Source of the DNA: Oscillatoriales cyanobacterium CG2_30_40_61
GTDB taxonomy: Bacteria > Cyanobacteriota > Cyanobacteriia > Cyanobacteriales > Microcoleaceae
Direction of reading: 5' to 3'
DNA: 61,936 nt
NCBI GenBank assembly: GCA_001873365.1
Contig: MNYZ01000040.1
Coordinates: forward strand, 1 to 61,936
The notes under the pieces were generated by a model. The model had not been told where the DNA came from, ran no database searches, and was given only the letters and a program-made list of their open reading frames with translations. Below, in pieces: positions 16,886 through 25,473 of the stretch. Position 1 is the stretch's first letter; the number at the start of each line of letters is the position of its first letter. The position numbers were made by a program, and so were the translations under genes.

Positions 16886-18217
16886 TTAATTTGATCCTGA
16901 ATGCTGCAAAAGTACATACAGAAAGGCATCTAGGGTCGTTAGTAGTTCCTTAACCTGTTCAAAGGCAATTGGACGAGTGATCGGGTCTAGGTTAATGGGG
17001 TCTACGGGCTGGATCTGTTGCCAACGTTCTACCAGGGACATAAGGGGCTGTTCTGCCTCCCACAGGGGCAGCAAACAGGCAGCACGACGACTTTCAAGGG
17101 TGATTGGTAAAAGAGTTGGTAACTTCACATATTGACTGATTTCAAAAGGCTTTTGGGTCTTGACACACTCAATTAAGTCCTCTTTAGCTTTAGTTGTTTT
17201 CAGTTGGGGATGGAGATGGACTTGGGCCGTTTGCCAGTCTGTGTCTGTCCAGTTGCTAACGGGAACAATAGACTGATTTATGATGGGATGACCACACCAA
17301 AAATCAAGCAAACGATGGATAGGATGTAAGAGTTCATAGAAATGTAAGCGATCTTCTACCGAGAGTTCGGGTAGACTCATCCCTAAAAATACAGGTAAAT
17401 TCTGAGCATCCTTAAATAAGTCCGTAACTTCCCAGTTTCGCCAGTTCACCATACTAATTAATTCTAAGTCTGAGTTTCTTAAGGCTGCAAAAAGGTCAGG
17501 AATGGTGTAACCTTTATCTCCTTGAAACAGATAATTCATTAATACCCATTCTTTGTCTTTTATTTTTTCATGATTATAGGTTTGTGATTTCAATAAGACT
17601 TGATCTTTCAACGCCTCCATGATTTCCCCAGTTAACTCAATCTCTAAATCCGTCGGGTTATCATCCATTAATCCCATCATTTTGAATAGGGATTGTGCTC
17701 TGAAATAATTAACACGCTGAAACGCACTATGAAGATTACTTCTAATTATTCCCTCTGGCTTTAAAACTGACTTCATCGCCTTGAGAGGAATTGTAATATC
17801 AGGGAATAAATAGAGGGATTCATCATTGTTAATATAATCAAACTCATACCCAAGTTTTGGTAAGTCTTCTATCGGTAAAACATAAAATTCGGCATGGTCA
17901 AATCCATGAAATTTTAAACGCTGACGGGCTAGTTCAATCGAGGGTTCAGAAATATCAATTCCCACAATTTTAGCCCCTGGATTGGCTTCGGCTAAGACTA
18001 AGGACTTATATCCAGTTCCACACCCAGCATCTAAAATGACTTTTTCTTCTGTGTTAATAACTGTTTTATGTTTGAGATAATAAGGCGTGACTAAATTATG
18101 AATAAACAGCAATTCATAATCATTTTTCGGGGATTGTTCTAAGGGAGTTCTAGGATAGGGTGCTGAGTCAAACTGTTGACGAATTTTTTCTAATAATTCA
18201 GGATCGTGATTTTCCAT
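16886..18217 (-). CDS. Class I SAM-dependent methyltransferase, two-domain (paralogue 1)
   Basis: A 443-residue protein. Residues about 40-190 are a class I methyltransferase: motif I VILDAGCGTGYKSLVLAEA, acidic loop VGIDISEPSIELARQRL, and the motif II region FDYINNDESLYLF. The remaining 250 residues form a conserved helical domain of unknown role ending SRRAACLLPLWEAEQPLMSL. The upstream gene product (18282) shares the whole architecture and opens with almost the same residues (QQFDSAPYPR), so this is a tandem duplication. It lies 98 bp before the pilin gene on the same strand, close enough for joint expression. The acceptor is unknown; a pilin, sugar or peptide is possible. Confidence 0.82.
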   Translation of the reverse strand: MENHDPELLEKIRQQFDSAPYPRTPLEQSPKNDYELLFIHNLVTPYYLKHKTVINTEEKVILDAGCGTGYKSLVLAEANPGAKIVGIDISEPSIELARQRLKFHGFDHAEFYVLPIEDLPKLGYEFDYINNDESLYLFPDITIPLKAMKSVLKPEGIIRSNLHSAFQRVNYFRAQSLFKMMGLMDDNPTDLEIELTGEIMEALKDQVLLKSQTYNHEKIKDKEWVLMNYLFQGDKGYTIPDLFAALRNSDLELISMVNWRNWEVTDLFKDAQNLPVFLGMSLPELSVEDRLHFYELLHPIHRLLDFWCGHPIINQSIVPVSNWTDTDWQTAQVHLHPQLKTTKAKEDLIECVKTQKPFEISQYVKLPTLLPITLESRRAACLLPLWEAEQPLMSLVERWQQIQPVDPINLDPITRPIAFEQVKELLTTLDAFLYVLLQHSGSN

Positions 18218-18281
18218 GATAGTTTTTTCTGTTAATTATAGTAGTCGAGATCGGGGATTTTTTTCCTTTTTTTAATTCATT

Positions 18282-19604
18282 TTAAAGCGATCGCTCTAAC
18301 AGAATATACAAAAACGGTTCCAGATCACTGAGTAATTCTTTTACTTGCTCAAAAGCTATCTGATCATTAATCAATTCTAAGGTAACAGGGTCTACAGGTT
18401 GGATCTGTTTCCATCGCTCTACTAAAGACATCATCGATTGTTTTCCCTCCCACAACGGCAGCAAACAGCCAGCCCGACGACTCTCAATGTGCAAGGGGAC
18501 AAGAGTGGGTAACTTGACATAATGGCTAATTTCATAGGGTCGATGAGTGCGAATACATTCCATTAGGTCTTGCTTGGCTTGGTCAGTTGTTAACTGCGGA
18601 TGCAAATAAATCGTTGCGGTTTCCCAGTCCGTTTGCGTCCAGTCGGAAATATCTACAAGCGTTGTCTCTAGGGGATGACCACACCAAAAATCTAATAATC
18701 GATGAACTGGATGTAACAATTCATAGAAATGTAAGCGATCTTCCATGGATAATTCAGGCAAACTAAGGGCTAAAAATGCAGGTAAATTTTCTGGATCTTG
18801 AAATAAATTCAAGGGTTCCCACTGTCCCCAATTGACCATGCTGATCATCTCTAAATCTGCCCTTTTTAACATCTCAAAGACTTCAGGAATTGTAAAACCT
18901 TTATCTCCTTGTAAAAAGTAATTCATTAAAACCCATTCGTCATTATCTTGTAAGCCTTTTTCCCAAGATTGTGATTTAAATAACACTTGATTTTTTAAAG
19001 ATTGAATTGTTTCCCTGGCTATTGTTATTTCCATTTCCCCAGGGGTTCCTTCCATTAATCCCATCAGTTTAAACAGGGACTGCGCTTTCAATAAATTAAA
19101 ACGTCTGTATAAACTGTGGAGATTAGTTCTAATCATACCTACCGGTTTTAAAACCGACTTCATCGCCTTTAATGCCCTGACAATATCAGGCAATAAATAA
19201 AGCATTTCATCCGCATTAATATAATCAAACTGATAACCGAGTTGAGCTAAGTCTTCGATCGCCAACACATGAAATTCAGCATGATCAAACCCATAAAAGC
19301 TTAAACGCTGACGGGCTAGTTCAATCGAGGGTTCAGAAATATCAATTCCCACAATTTTAGCCCCCGGATTGGCTTCGGCTAAAACCAAAGACTTATATCC
19401 GGTTCCACATCCAGCATCTAAAATAACTTTACCTTCTGTATTAATAACTTTCTGATATTTCAGATAATAAGGTGTGACTAAATTATGAATAAATAGCAAT
19501 TCATAATTATTTTTCGGGTTGTCTTCTAAGGGAATTCTCGGATAGGGTGCTGAGTCAAACTGTTGACGGATTTTGTCAAATAATTTCGGGTCTTGATTTT
19601 GCAT
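18282..19604 (-). CDS. Class I SAM-dependent methyltransferase, two-domain (paralogue 2)
   Basis: A 440-residue protein and the first gene of the - strand run toward the pilin. The SAM-binding motif VILDAGCGTGYKSLVLAEA is identical to that of the downstream copy 65 bp away, and VGIDISEPSIELARQRL is retained. The second half contains HFYELLHPVHRLLDFWCGHP and ESRRAGCLLPLWEGKQ, shared with the neighbour but not with any methyltransferase core I know. The divergence in the middle (residues about 190-300) suggests different substrates. The upstream region holds a 100-bp palindromic repeat. A function in surface-structure modification is inferred from the neighbourhood only. Confidence 0.82.
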   Translation of the reverse strand: MQNQDPKLFDKIRQQFDSAPYPRIPLEDNPKNNYELLFIHNLVTPYYLKYQKVINTEGKVILDAGCGTGYKSLVLAEANPGAKIVGIDISEPSIELARQRLSFYGFDHAEFHVLAIEDLAQLGYQFDYINADEMLYLLPDIVRALKAMKSVLKPVGMIRTNLHSLYRRFNLLKAQSLFKLMGLMEGTPGEMEITIARETIQSLKNQVLFKSQSWEKGLQDNDEWVLMNYFLQGDKGFTIPEVFEMLKRADLEMISMVNWGQWEPLNLFQDPENLPAFLALSLPELSMEDRLHFYELLHPVHRLLDFWCGHPLETTLVDISDWTQTDWETATIYLHPQLTTDQAKQDLMECIRTHRPYEISHYVKLPTLVPLHIESRRAGCLLPLWEGKQSMMSLVERWKQIQPVDPVTLELINDQIAFEQVKELLSDLEPFLYILLERSL

Positions 19605-19632
19605 TGGTATTTGTAAAGTAAACTATTAAATG

Positions 19633-19734
19633 GCGATCGCACAAAACCTAAGAAACCGGGTTTCTCACCCAGATTTTAGTAATTATATCCAGATTTTTTG
19701 TTGAGAAACCCAGTTTCTGCCTAGTTGCGATCGC
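19633..19734. repeat. Palindromic repeat bounded by GCGATCGC
   Basis: Inverted arms: gcgatcgcacaaaacctaag-aaaccgggtttctca on the left, and the complement of tgagaaacccagtttctgcc-tagttgcgatcgc on the right, spaced by about 35 bp. Both outer ends are HIP1 octamers. This looks like a small non-autonomous repeat in the gap between two divergent genes. Confidence 0.65.
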
Positions 19735-19752
19735 ACTCTCTATTTTTATAGA

Positions 19753-19959
19753 ATGCCATCTATGGATAACAAAATCACATTTCTGCTCAAAGTTCTACTT
19801 TTGTCCCTGGGACTATCGGTTTTGATTAAGTTCGTTGGCCCATTGCTGGCAATTCCCCCATCCTCAACCATTGCCCTAGTCGCCGTTTGCTTACCTTCGG
19901 TGATTCTAGCCCTATTATTTAGTTGGCGGGCCAGACAATATCCTCAACAGCCAGAATAG
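19753..19959 (+). CDS. Small two-helix membrane protein of unknown function
   Basis: A 68-residue protein with two hydrophobic segments (about 8-34 and 39-60) and a basic, Gln/Pro-rich tail. No family is recognised with confidence. The ATG at 19753 and one at 19762 are both possible starts. The DUF39 gene begins 14 bp after its stop, which suggests one transcript, so a role linked to sulfur metabolism or simple co-expression is possible. Confidence 0.6.
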   Translation: MPSMDNKITFLLKVLLLSLGLSVLIKFVGPLLAIPPSSTIALVAVCLPSVILALLFSWRARQYPQQPE

Positions 19960-19973
19960 TTGAGCAAAAAATC

Positions 19974-21149
19974 ATGAAAACTATTAGTGAAATTAACGAT
20001 AAAATTGTTCAAAATCGCGCTGTTGTTTGGACAGTGGAGGAACTCAAAGCCCGAGTTACCCCCGATAATATCGCCCAAATTGCTGAACAGGTTGATGTGA
20101 TCACCACCGGGACATTTGAACCGATGGAAGGCTCCGGGGCGGTGATTAACTTAGGTCATACCGATCCCCCAATTAATATTAAAACCTGTTGGTTAGATGG
20201 GGTTCCCGCCTATAGTGGCTTTGGAGCGGTAGATCTATATTTGGGAGCCGCCCAAATGATAGACGACGCCGAAGAGACCCGAGAACGCGGAGGAGGTCAC
20301 GTAATTGAAGATTTAATTGCGGGAAAATCGATTCATCTCAAAGCCTCTGGCGTGGTTTCTGACTGCTATCCTCGCAATTCCTTTGAAACCACAATCACCA
20401 AAGATACGATTAACCAATTTTACCTATTTAATCCCCGCAATCTCTATCAAAATTTTATTGTGGGGGTGAATGGAGGCGATCGCCCACTTTATACTTATCT
20501 TGGCCCCTTACAACCCTATTTAGGAAATGCGGTTTATTCCAACCCCGGAGCCCTTAACCCTTTGCTCAACGATCCTGATTTACAACTGATTGGCATTGGG
20601 ACTAAAATTTTTATCGGAGGAGGAATTGGGTATATTACTTGGGAAGGAACCCAACATTTTCCCCTACAAAAACGCTTAGAAAATCGGACTCCCATTGGCC
20701 CGGCGGCGACCTTAGCATTAATTGGAGATGCGAAACAAATGAATCCCTATTGGGTACGGGGTTGTTATTTCCACAATTACGGCCCTTCATTAATGTTAGG
20801 AGTAGGAATTCCGTTACCAGTTTTGAATCAAGAAGTAATTGTTCGTTGTGCCGTTTCTGATCAAGATATTGTCGCGCCTGTAATTGATTTTGCCATTCCT
20901 CGGCGGGTACGCCCTACCTTTGGTTTAGTGACTTATAGCCAACTAAAAAAAGGCAAAATTTCTATAGAAGGGAAAAATATCAAAACCGCTCCCCTAGCCA
21001 GTATTTCCCGTTCTCGTGAAGTTGCCCAAGAGTTAAAAAAATGGATTGAATCTGGAAGTTTTACCCTCACAGAACCCGTGGCTCCTATCTGTGATCATCG
21101 TTCTTTTATTCCTCAAAATATTTGGGGTTCTCAAATTAGTTTAGAGTGA
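19974..21149 (+). CDS. DUF39 homocysteine biosynthesis-type protein
   Basis: A 391-residue protein of the HcyBio (DUF39) family. Methanogen members help insert sulfur into aspartate semialdehyde to make homocysteine. Recognisable blocks are TGTFEPMEGSGAVINLGHTD, the cysteine in ASGVVSDCYPRNSFETT (a candidate catalytic residue), GIGTKIFIGGGIGYITWEGT, and VRPTFGLVTYSQLKKGK near the C-terminus. No C-terminal CBS or ferredoxin domain follows, unlike some archaeal forms. The start chosen is ATG 19974, because the longer reading overlaps the preceding gene. The family is clear; whether cyanobacteria use it for homocysteine is not proven by sequence. Confidence 0.85.
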   Translation: MKTISEINDKIVQNRAVVWTVEELKARVTPDNIAQIAEQVDVITTGTFEPMEGSGAVINLGHTDPPINIKTCWLDGVPAYSGFGAVDLYLGAAQMIDDAEETRERGGGHVIEDLIAGKSIHLKASGVVSDCYPRNSFETTITKDTINQFYLFNPRNLYQNFIVGVNGGDRPLYTYLGPLQPYLGNAVYSNPGALNPLLNDPDLQLIGIGTKIFIGGGIGYITWEGTQHFPLQKRLENRTPIGPAATLALIGDAKQMNPYWVRGCYFHNYGPSLMLGVGIPLPVLNQEVIVRCAVSDQDIVAPVIDFAIPRRVRPTFGLVTYSQLKKGKISIEGKNIKTAPLASISRSREVAQELKKWIESGSFTLTEPVAPICDHRSFIPQNIWGSQISLE

Positions 21150-21155
21150 ATTAGT

Positions 21156-21249
21156 TATAGCAACCGCGCCTAGTTATTAGGACTAATTATCGGCTGTCAT
21201 TACCGCGAAAGCGGTAATCCATGTCAATAGCGTTATGGCGACTGCTATA
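21156..21249. repeat. TATAGCA-ended MITE-like repeat (copy 1)
   Basis: It begins TATAGCAACCGCGCC and ends GGCGACTGCTATA, giving terminal inverted repeats of about 13 bp with TA at both outer ends. The inside includes the hairpin ATTACCGC-GAAA-GCGGTAAT (21199-21218). Related sequences are at 30688-30871. Confidence 0.65.
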
Positions 21250-21290
21250 TCAGTGTAAGATTTATCCCAAGATTATTATAATCAAACTTC

Positions 21291-21373
21291 ACTGATAACT
21301 AACAACTAATAACTAACAACTAACAACTAACAACTGATAACTGATAACTGATAACTGATAACTGATAACTGAT
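21291..21373. repeat. Heptamer tandem repeat (STRR-like)
   Basis: Twelve consecutive 7-base units, mixing actaaca/actaata and a run of actgata, the last one cut by one base. Such heptamer arrays (short tandemly repeated repetitive sequences) are typical of filamentous cyanobacteria. The array ends two bases before the stop codon of the next gene on the - strand. Confidence 0.9.
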
Positions 21374-21374
21374 T

Positions 21375-22415
21375 TTAGCTTTCTTCCGAGGAAGATTTGC
21401 GTTTTAACGGTTTAGGAATCGGTTCTCGACGCTCAGGAGGCGGAGCATCATCGGATTGGAATTTAGGTTTATAGGGAGGACGAGATCCAGAGTTAAACTG
21501 ACCTTGACCGGAGGGTCTTCTGGGGCCGCCTTTTGGGAACGGAGGTCTGCGTTTTTTAGTCGGAATCATGCCGATATCGTGGCTTTCTTGGATGACTAAA
21601 TAATCTTCTTGTAACTGAACGTGCAAATCCCAAAAATGACCGACGGCTCTCATCCCGGCAATTCCCATCAGTTTCAGTTTAAAAAACTTAGGTTTATCAT
21701 TATCTTTGCGGGGAGCTTGGCGAATTTTAACAATCACATACTTCTCCACCTCTTGAGATTGATAAACCACCTCGCCACGAATAGAAAAATAGCCCTGGTG
21801 AACATTTGCTAAAGCGCTCGTTTTCTCCTCCGATGCTGTTAATTCAGTTTCAGAAGTAACGGCGGTTGAATCATCGGGTGATGGCTGAGATCTGAGAGTT
21901 TGGGGTTCCCAAACCCCCATAATTTGAACGTGCAGACTATCTTCTTCTTGGCGTGTACGGGGATAAACCACCCAAAGATGATCTTGGTCTAAGTCAATAT
22001 GTTTTTTCACTAAACTCATCACCCGACCCAGTAACACCGCATCCAGAAGTTTACCTTCACTGGTGAGTAAGGTTCCCTGGGTAAACTGATCCACAGAAGG
22101 CATATATCGGCCATGAACTAATCCAATCGCCCGATATTGACGGGCTTCGCTGGGGGGCGGAATCGGACGTTGCCAGAGTCGCTCGATGGAGTCGAGAGAG
22201 TCGGGTTCTAATTCTGCGGTTTGATCGATTTGATCCGGTTCAGACGGGCTAGGGCTCGTCTGGGGTGTTTCTTCTGGGGTTTCTAGGATGACACTTTCAC
22301 TTTCGTTTGGTGTATCCATGGAGACATCTTGAGACATATTCACGGCCGGCTCACTAGCGGGAGTTGAGCTTGAAGAACGTTTGGATCGAGAGGAACGATT
22401 GGGAGAAGGACTCAT
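21375..22415 (-). CDS. Conserved cyanobacterial protein with disordered basic ends, function unknown
   Basis: A 346-residue protein of unknown function. Residues about 1-95 are disordered and rich in Ser, Pro and Glu. A folded core at about 100-285 includes RAIGLVHGRYMPSVDQFTQG, DQDHLWVVYPRTRQEE, YFSIRGEVVYQSQEVEKYVI and FFKLKLMGIAGMRAVGHFWD. This looks like beta-rich halves interrupted by a variable acidic loop, possibly two OB-like units. The last 60 residues are strongly basic and Pro/Gly/Arg-rich (KKRRPPFPKGGPRRPSG), which suggests RNA or nucleic-acid binding. The start is the ATG at 22415, because AAGAGG lies five bases upstream; a GTG seven codons earlier is weaker. It is divergent from the TPR gene at 22779. 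Confidence 0.7.
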   Translation of the reverse strand: MSPSPNRSSRSKRSSSSTPASEPAVNMSQDVSMDTPNESESVILETPEETPQTSPSPSEPDQIDQTAELEPDSLDSIERLWQRPIPPPSEARQYRAIGLVHGRYMPSVDQFTQGTLLTSEGKLLDAVLLGRVMSLVKKHIDLDQDHLWVVYPRTRQEEDSLHVQIMGVWEPQTLRSQPSPDDSTAVTSETELTASEEKTSALANVHQGYFSIRGEVVYQSQEVEKYVIVKIRQAPRKDNDKPKFFKLKLMGIAGMRAVGHFWDLHVQLQEDYLVIQESHDIGMIPTKKRRPPFPKGGPRRPSGQGQFNSGSRPPYKPKFQSDDAPPPERREPIPKPLKRKSSSEES

Positions 22416-22778
22416 AACACCTCTTAGCGGAGACACATCCCTTATGGGAGCGAAGACATAGAAAATAAAAACCCTTTTTCTCTAAAAATTGATCCGGGGC
22501 TCTATACTAAACATTAAGTCACGGATCAACACTATCAGGACATTTCAATATTTGCACTCCTGCTTGAGAAGGAGGCAACCGTTACTCTCACAATTAATCC
22601 GGGTCAACTTGCCTATTTTAGCAAAAATTTGGGGTTGAAAGCCCCGTGGTTCGACGATGGCTTTTGATTCTGGGAATCTCGGTGCAGATAGGATCAACCC
22701 CGGGCTTTCGACATCAACTGTTTCTGTTAACATATTAGCTGCAAGGAAGTTGGCCTAATAGGTACGGGATTGAGTTTC
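22416..22778. other. Intergenic region between divergent genes
   Basis: No convincing gene. It holds a loose inverted repeat, ttgaaagcccc near 22635 and cgggctttcga near 22700, and must contain promoters for the genes on both sides. A 62-codon open frame on the - strand (22545-22733) has no recognisable sequence and no ribosome binding site, so it is treated as chance. Confidence 0.5.
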
Positions 22779-23687
22779 ATGGTAGATAAACGTCGTGGGT
22801 TCGTTAGTGTGGTCTTGGTTTTAGCGGTGATTGCCTTTGTGGGATTTTCCATGGGGCCGTTAATTGGTGGGATTGTGGAAAATAATCAGTCGAAACCACC
22901 GACTCCCAACCCAACAACACCATCAGCCCAAACCGGGAAACAATCGGATTTACAAGCGCAAGCTCGCGGTTATGAGTTGGTATTGCAGCGAGAACCCGAT
23001 AATGAAACGGCTTTGAAGGGTTTATTGGAGGCGAGGTTACAACTGATTCAGTTTAAACAAGCCGAAGTTAAGGACGTAATTGAACCTTTAGAAAAACTAT
23101 CAAAAAAACATCCTGAAGATACGCGCTACAGTGTTTTATTAGCCCAGGCCCAGGCCCATAGCGGAGATCAAGAGGGTGCGGCCCAAACCTATCGGACAAT
23201 TTTAGCCAGTCAACCCGGAGATATCCAAGCCCTACAGGGTTTAGCAAATTTATTTCTACAACAAAAACGTCCCGAAGCGGCCATAGGATTGTTACAGGAT
23301 ACCTTGAAAGCCGCTGCTAATGCGAATCAAACCGTACCAAATACCATTGATGAAATGTCGGTACAGTTGATTTTGGGCCAGGTTTACGCCGAGGATAAAC
23401 GCTATGATGAGGCGATCGCTATTTATGATGAAGCGATCAAAAATGATCAAAAAGATTTTCGTCCAGTTTTTGCTAAAGCTCTGGTTTTAAAAAAACAGGG
23501 AAATCCAGGGGAAGCGGAACCTTTATTTGCTCAAGCGGTGGATTTAGCCCCAGCGGTTTATAAGGATCAAATTCAAAAACAAGCAGGAGGTAATATGGCT
23601 CCAGCTAAGTCGGTTGACCCCGTTTCTCCTAATACTTTAGAAACTCAACCGGAAACCGATGCTGCACCCAAAACGCCAGCCGAGTAA
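22779..23687 (+). CDS. Membrane-anchored TPR protein, large paralogue
   Basis: A 302-residue protein with one N-terminal membrane segment (FVSVVLVLAVIAFVGFSMGP), a Pro/Thr-rich linker and about five TPR units. These include ALQGLANLFLQQKRPEAAIGLL and RYDEAIAIYDEAIKNDQKDF. A Pro/Ala-rich tail follows. The first TPR matches the shorter protein at 2712. The start is the ATG at 22779 rather than the TTG nine bases earlier. The role is probably scaffolding at the plasma or thylakoid membrane; no partner is evident from neighbours, which are a VOC protein and RodA. Confidence 0.78.
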   Translation: MVDKRRGFVSVVLVLAVIAFVGFSMGPLIGGIVENNQSKPPTPNPTTPSAQTGKQSDLQAQARGYELVLQREPDNETALKGLLEARLQLIQFKQAEVKDVIEPLEKLSKKHPEDTRYSVLLAQAQAHSGDQEGAAQTYRTILASQPGDIQALQGLANLFLQQKRPEAAIGLLQDTLKAAANANQTVPNTIDEMSVQLILGQVYAEDKRYDEAIAIYDEAIKNDQKDFRPVFAKALVLKKQGNPGEAEPLFAQAVDLAPAVYKDQIQKQAGGNMAPAKSVDPVSPNTLETQPETDAAPKTPAE

Positions 23688-23763
23688 ACCGACGGCTTTC
23701 TACTCCCAAATCTAGTGATCAATTCCTTACAATAGAGTTAGGGAAACATTAATTTTTGTCACC

Positions 23764-24114
23764 ATGAAATTGAAACGTCTAGGCCATGTTGCTATTTGTG
23801 TGAACGATATCGACTCCTCCGCAGAGTTTTATCAAAACTTAGGGATGGATTTAGTTTGGAAGGATGGGGACTGGGCCTATTTAAAAGCCGGTGAGGATGG
23901 ATTGGCTTTACTGAGTCCGGGTTACGATCAGGCTGGGCCTCACTTTGGTTTTGTATTTAGCGATCGCACGGAAATGGAAAGTGCCTACCACAGTTTAAAG
24001 ACCCAAGGAATTCCGGTAACAACGATTCATGAACATCGGGATGGTACGGCTTCCTTTTATGGTCGAGATCCAGACGGAAATGGCTTTGAATACCTGTATG
24101 AACCCATTAAATAA
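23764..24114 (+). CDS. VOC (glyoxalase/bleomycin resistance) superfamily protein
   Basis: A 116-residue single-module VOC protein with paired beta-alpha-beta-beta-beta units. It opens LKRLGHVAICVNDIDSSAEF with a likely metal-ligand His. The second unit has HFGFVFSDRTEMESAYHSL and RDPDGNGFEYLYEP, where Glu is the usual last metal ligand. Members may be isomerases, dioxygenases or binding proteins, and the substrate cannot be told from sequence. It lies 76 bp after the TPR gene and 25 bp before rodA on the same strand, so it may be read with rodA. Confidence 0.85.
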   Translation: MKLKRLGHVAICVNDIDSSAEFYQNLGMDLVWKDGDWAYLKAGEDGLALLSPGYDQAGPHFGFVFSDRTEMESAYHSLKTQGIPVTTIHEHRDGTASFYGRDPDGNGFEYLYEPIK

Positions 24115-24139
24115 GTTAAGGGCATTTTAACCAAAAACT

Positions 24140-25393
24140 ATGTTTCAAAAAATTCGCTGGGGAAATCGCCGGGGTTCAATATTTTATGCTTGGGCTGAGG
24201 CGGATTTGTGGCTACTGGGGGCTTGTATTCTTCTGACCGTATTTGGCGGAGTTATGATCCGCAGTGTGGAATTACAGCAAGGTTTAACCGAATGGTGGCA
24301 ACATTGGATCACCGGAGCGATTGGTTTAACTTTAGCTTTGATTATTTCCCGTTGCCGTTATGAACGTCTGATTCAGTGGCGATGGGTGATTTATGGAATT
24401 ATCAATTTATCGTTAATTGCGGTACAAATTATCGGGACAACTGCATTAGGGGCGCAACGATGGATTAATATTGCGGGTTTTCATGTCCAACCTTCTGAGT
24501 TTGCTAAGGTCGGAATTATTATTACTTTAGCGGCCCTCCTCCAAGAGTTAAAAACTCCACATTTGGGGGATATGATTCGGATTTTAGCGATCGCGGCGGT
24601 TCCTTGGGGATTAGTATTTATTGAACCCAACTTAGGAACTTCTTTAGTATTTGGTGCGATTACTTTAGGGATGATGTATTGGGGTAATATTCATCCGGGC
24701 TGGTTAATTTTGTTGGTTTCTCCGGTGGTCGCTGCCATTGTTTTTAATGTCTATCTTCCGGCGGGGATAATTTGGGCTGTATTAATGGGTTTTGTTGGTT
24801 GGTGGAGTCTGCCTTTAAAATGGTTGACTGGCCCGGTGGCTCTATTAGTAAATTTGGGAGCTGGACAGTTAAGTCATATCCTCTGGAATGTGTTGCAAGA
24901 CTATCAAAAAATGCGACTGATTGGATTTTTAAATCCTGAGCAAGATCCTTTAGGAAGTGGCTATCATTTAATTCAGTCTCGCATTGCCATTGGTGCGGGA
25001 CAATTATATGGACGGGGACTTAATCACGGCACTCAAACCCAATTGAATTTTATCCCTGAACAACATACGGATTTTATCTTTTCAGCCGTTGGGGAAGAAT
25101 TGGGTTTTATCGGTTGTATTGCGGTATTAGCAGTATTTTGGTTTATTTGTTTACGCTTAGTGATTATTGCCCAAACTGCTAAGGATTCGTTTGGGTCTTT
25201 AATTGCCATTGGAGTCCTTTGTATGCTACTATTTCAGGTATTTGTTAACATTGGAATGAATATTGGTGTAGCACCCGTTACCGGAATTCCTCTGCCTTTC
25301 TTAAGTTATGGTCGATCTTCATTACTGAGTAATTGGATAGCTATTGGCATTGTACAATCAGTGGCTAACTACCGACAAAGAATTAAGTTCTAA
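24140..25393 (+). CDS. rodA: RodA, SEDS peptidoglycan glycosyltransferase
   Basis: A 417-residue polytopic membrane protein that polymerises lipid II glycan strands during side-wall growth, working with a class B penicillin-binding protein. About ten membrane helices are visible. SEDS signatures include GAQRWINIAGFHVQPSEFAK, the loop SGYHLIQSRIAIGAGQLYGRG, HTDFIFSAVGEELGFIG, and the terminal GIPLPFLSYGRSSLLSNW, where the common Gly-Gly is Gly-Arg. The length and the QPSE motif favour RodA over FtsW. No mreBCD or PBP2 gene lies in the window. Confidence 0.92.
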   Translation: MFQKIRWGNRRGSIFYAWAEADLWLLGACILLTVFGGVMIRSVELQQGLTEWWQHWITGAIGLTLALIISRCRYERLIQWRWVIYGIINLSLIAVQIIGTTALGAQRWINIAGFHVQPSEFAKVGIIITLAALLQELKTPHLGDMIRILAIAAVPWGLVFIEPNLGTSLVFGAITLGMMYWGNIHPGWLILLVSPVVAAIVFNVYLPAGIIWAVLMGFVGWWSLPLKWLTGPVALLVNLGAGQLSHILWNVLQDYQKMRLIGFLNPEQDPLGSGYHLIQSRIAIGAGQLYGRGLNHGTQTQLNFIPEQHTDFIFSAVGEELGFIGCIAVLAVFWFICLRLVIIAQTAKDSFGSLIAIGVLCMLLFQVFVNIGMNIGVAPVTGIPLPFLSYGRSSLLSNWIAIGIVQSVANYRQRIKF

Positions 25394-25473
25394 GTCATGT
25401 TAGCTTGAATATTAATCAGGATTATTTCCCTAATTTAATATTTTTTTGCTCAAACACTATTGTTTTTAATGCT

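Noticed and set aside
21291-21373. Heptamer array considered as a CRISPR array
   Set aside because: Units are contiguous 7-mers without spacers; this is an STRR-type tandem repeat.
22545-22733. 62-codon open frame on the - strand
   Set aside because: No ribosome binding site, no recognisable composition, and it lies in a promoter region between divergent genes.
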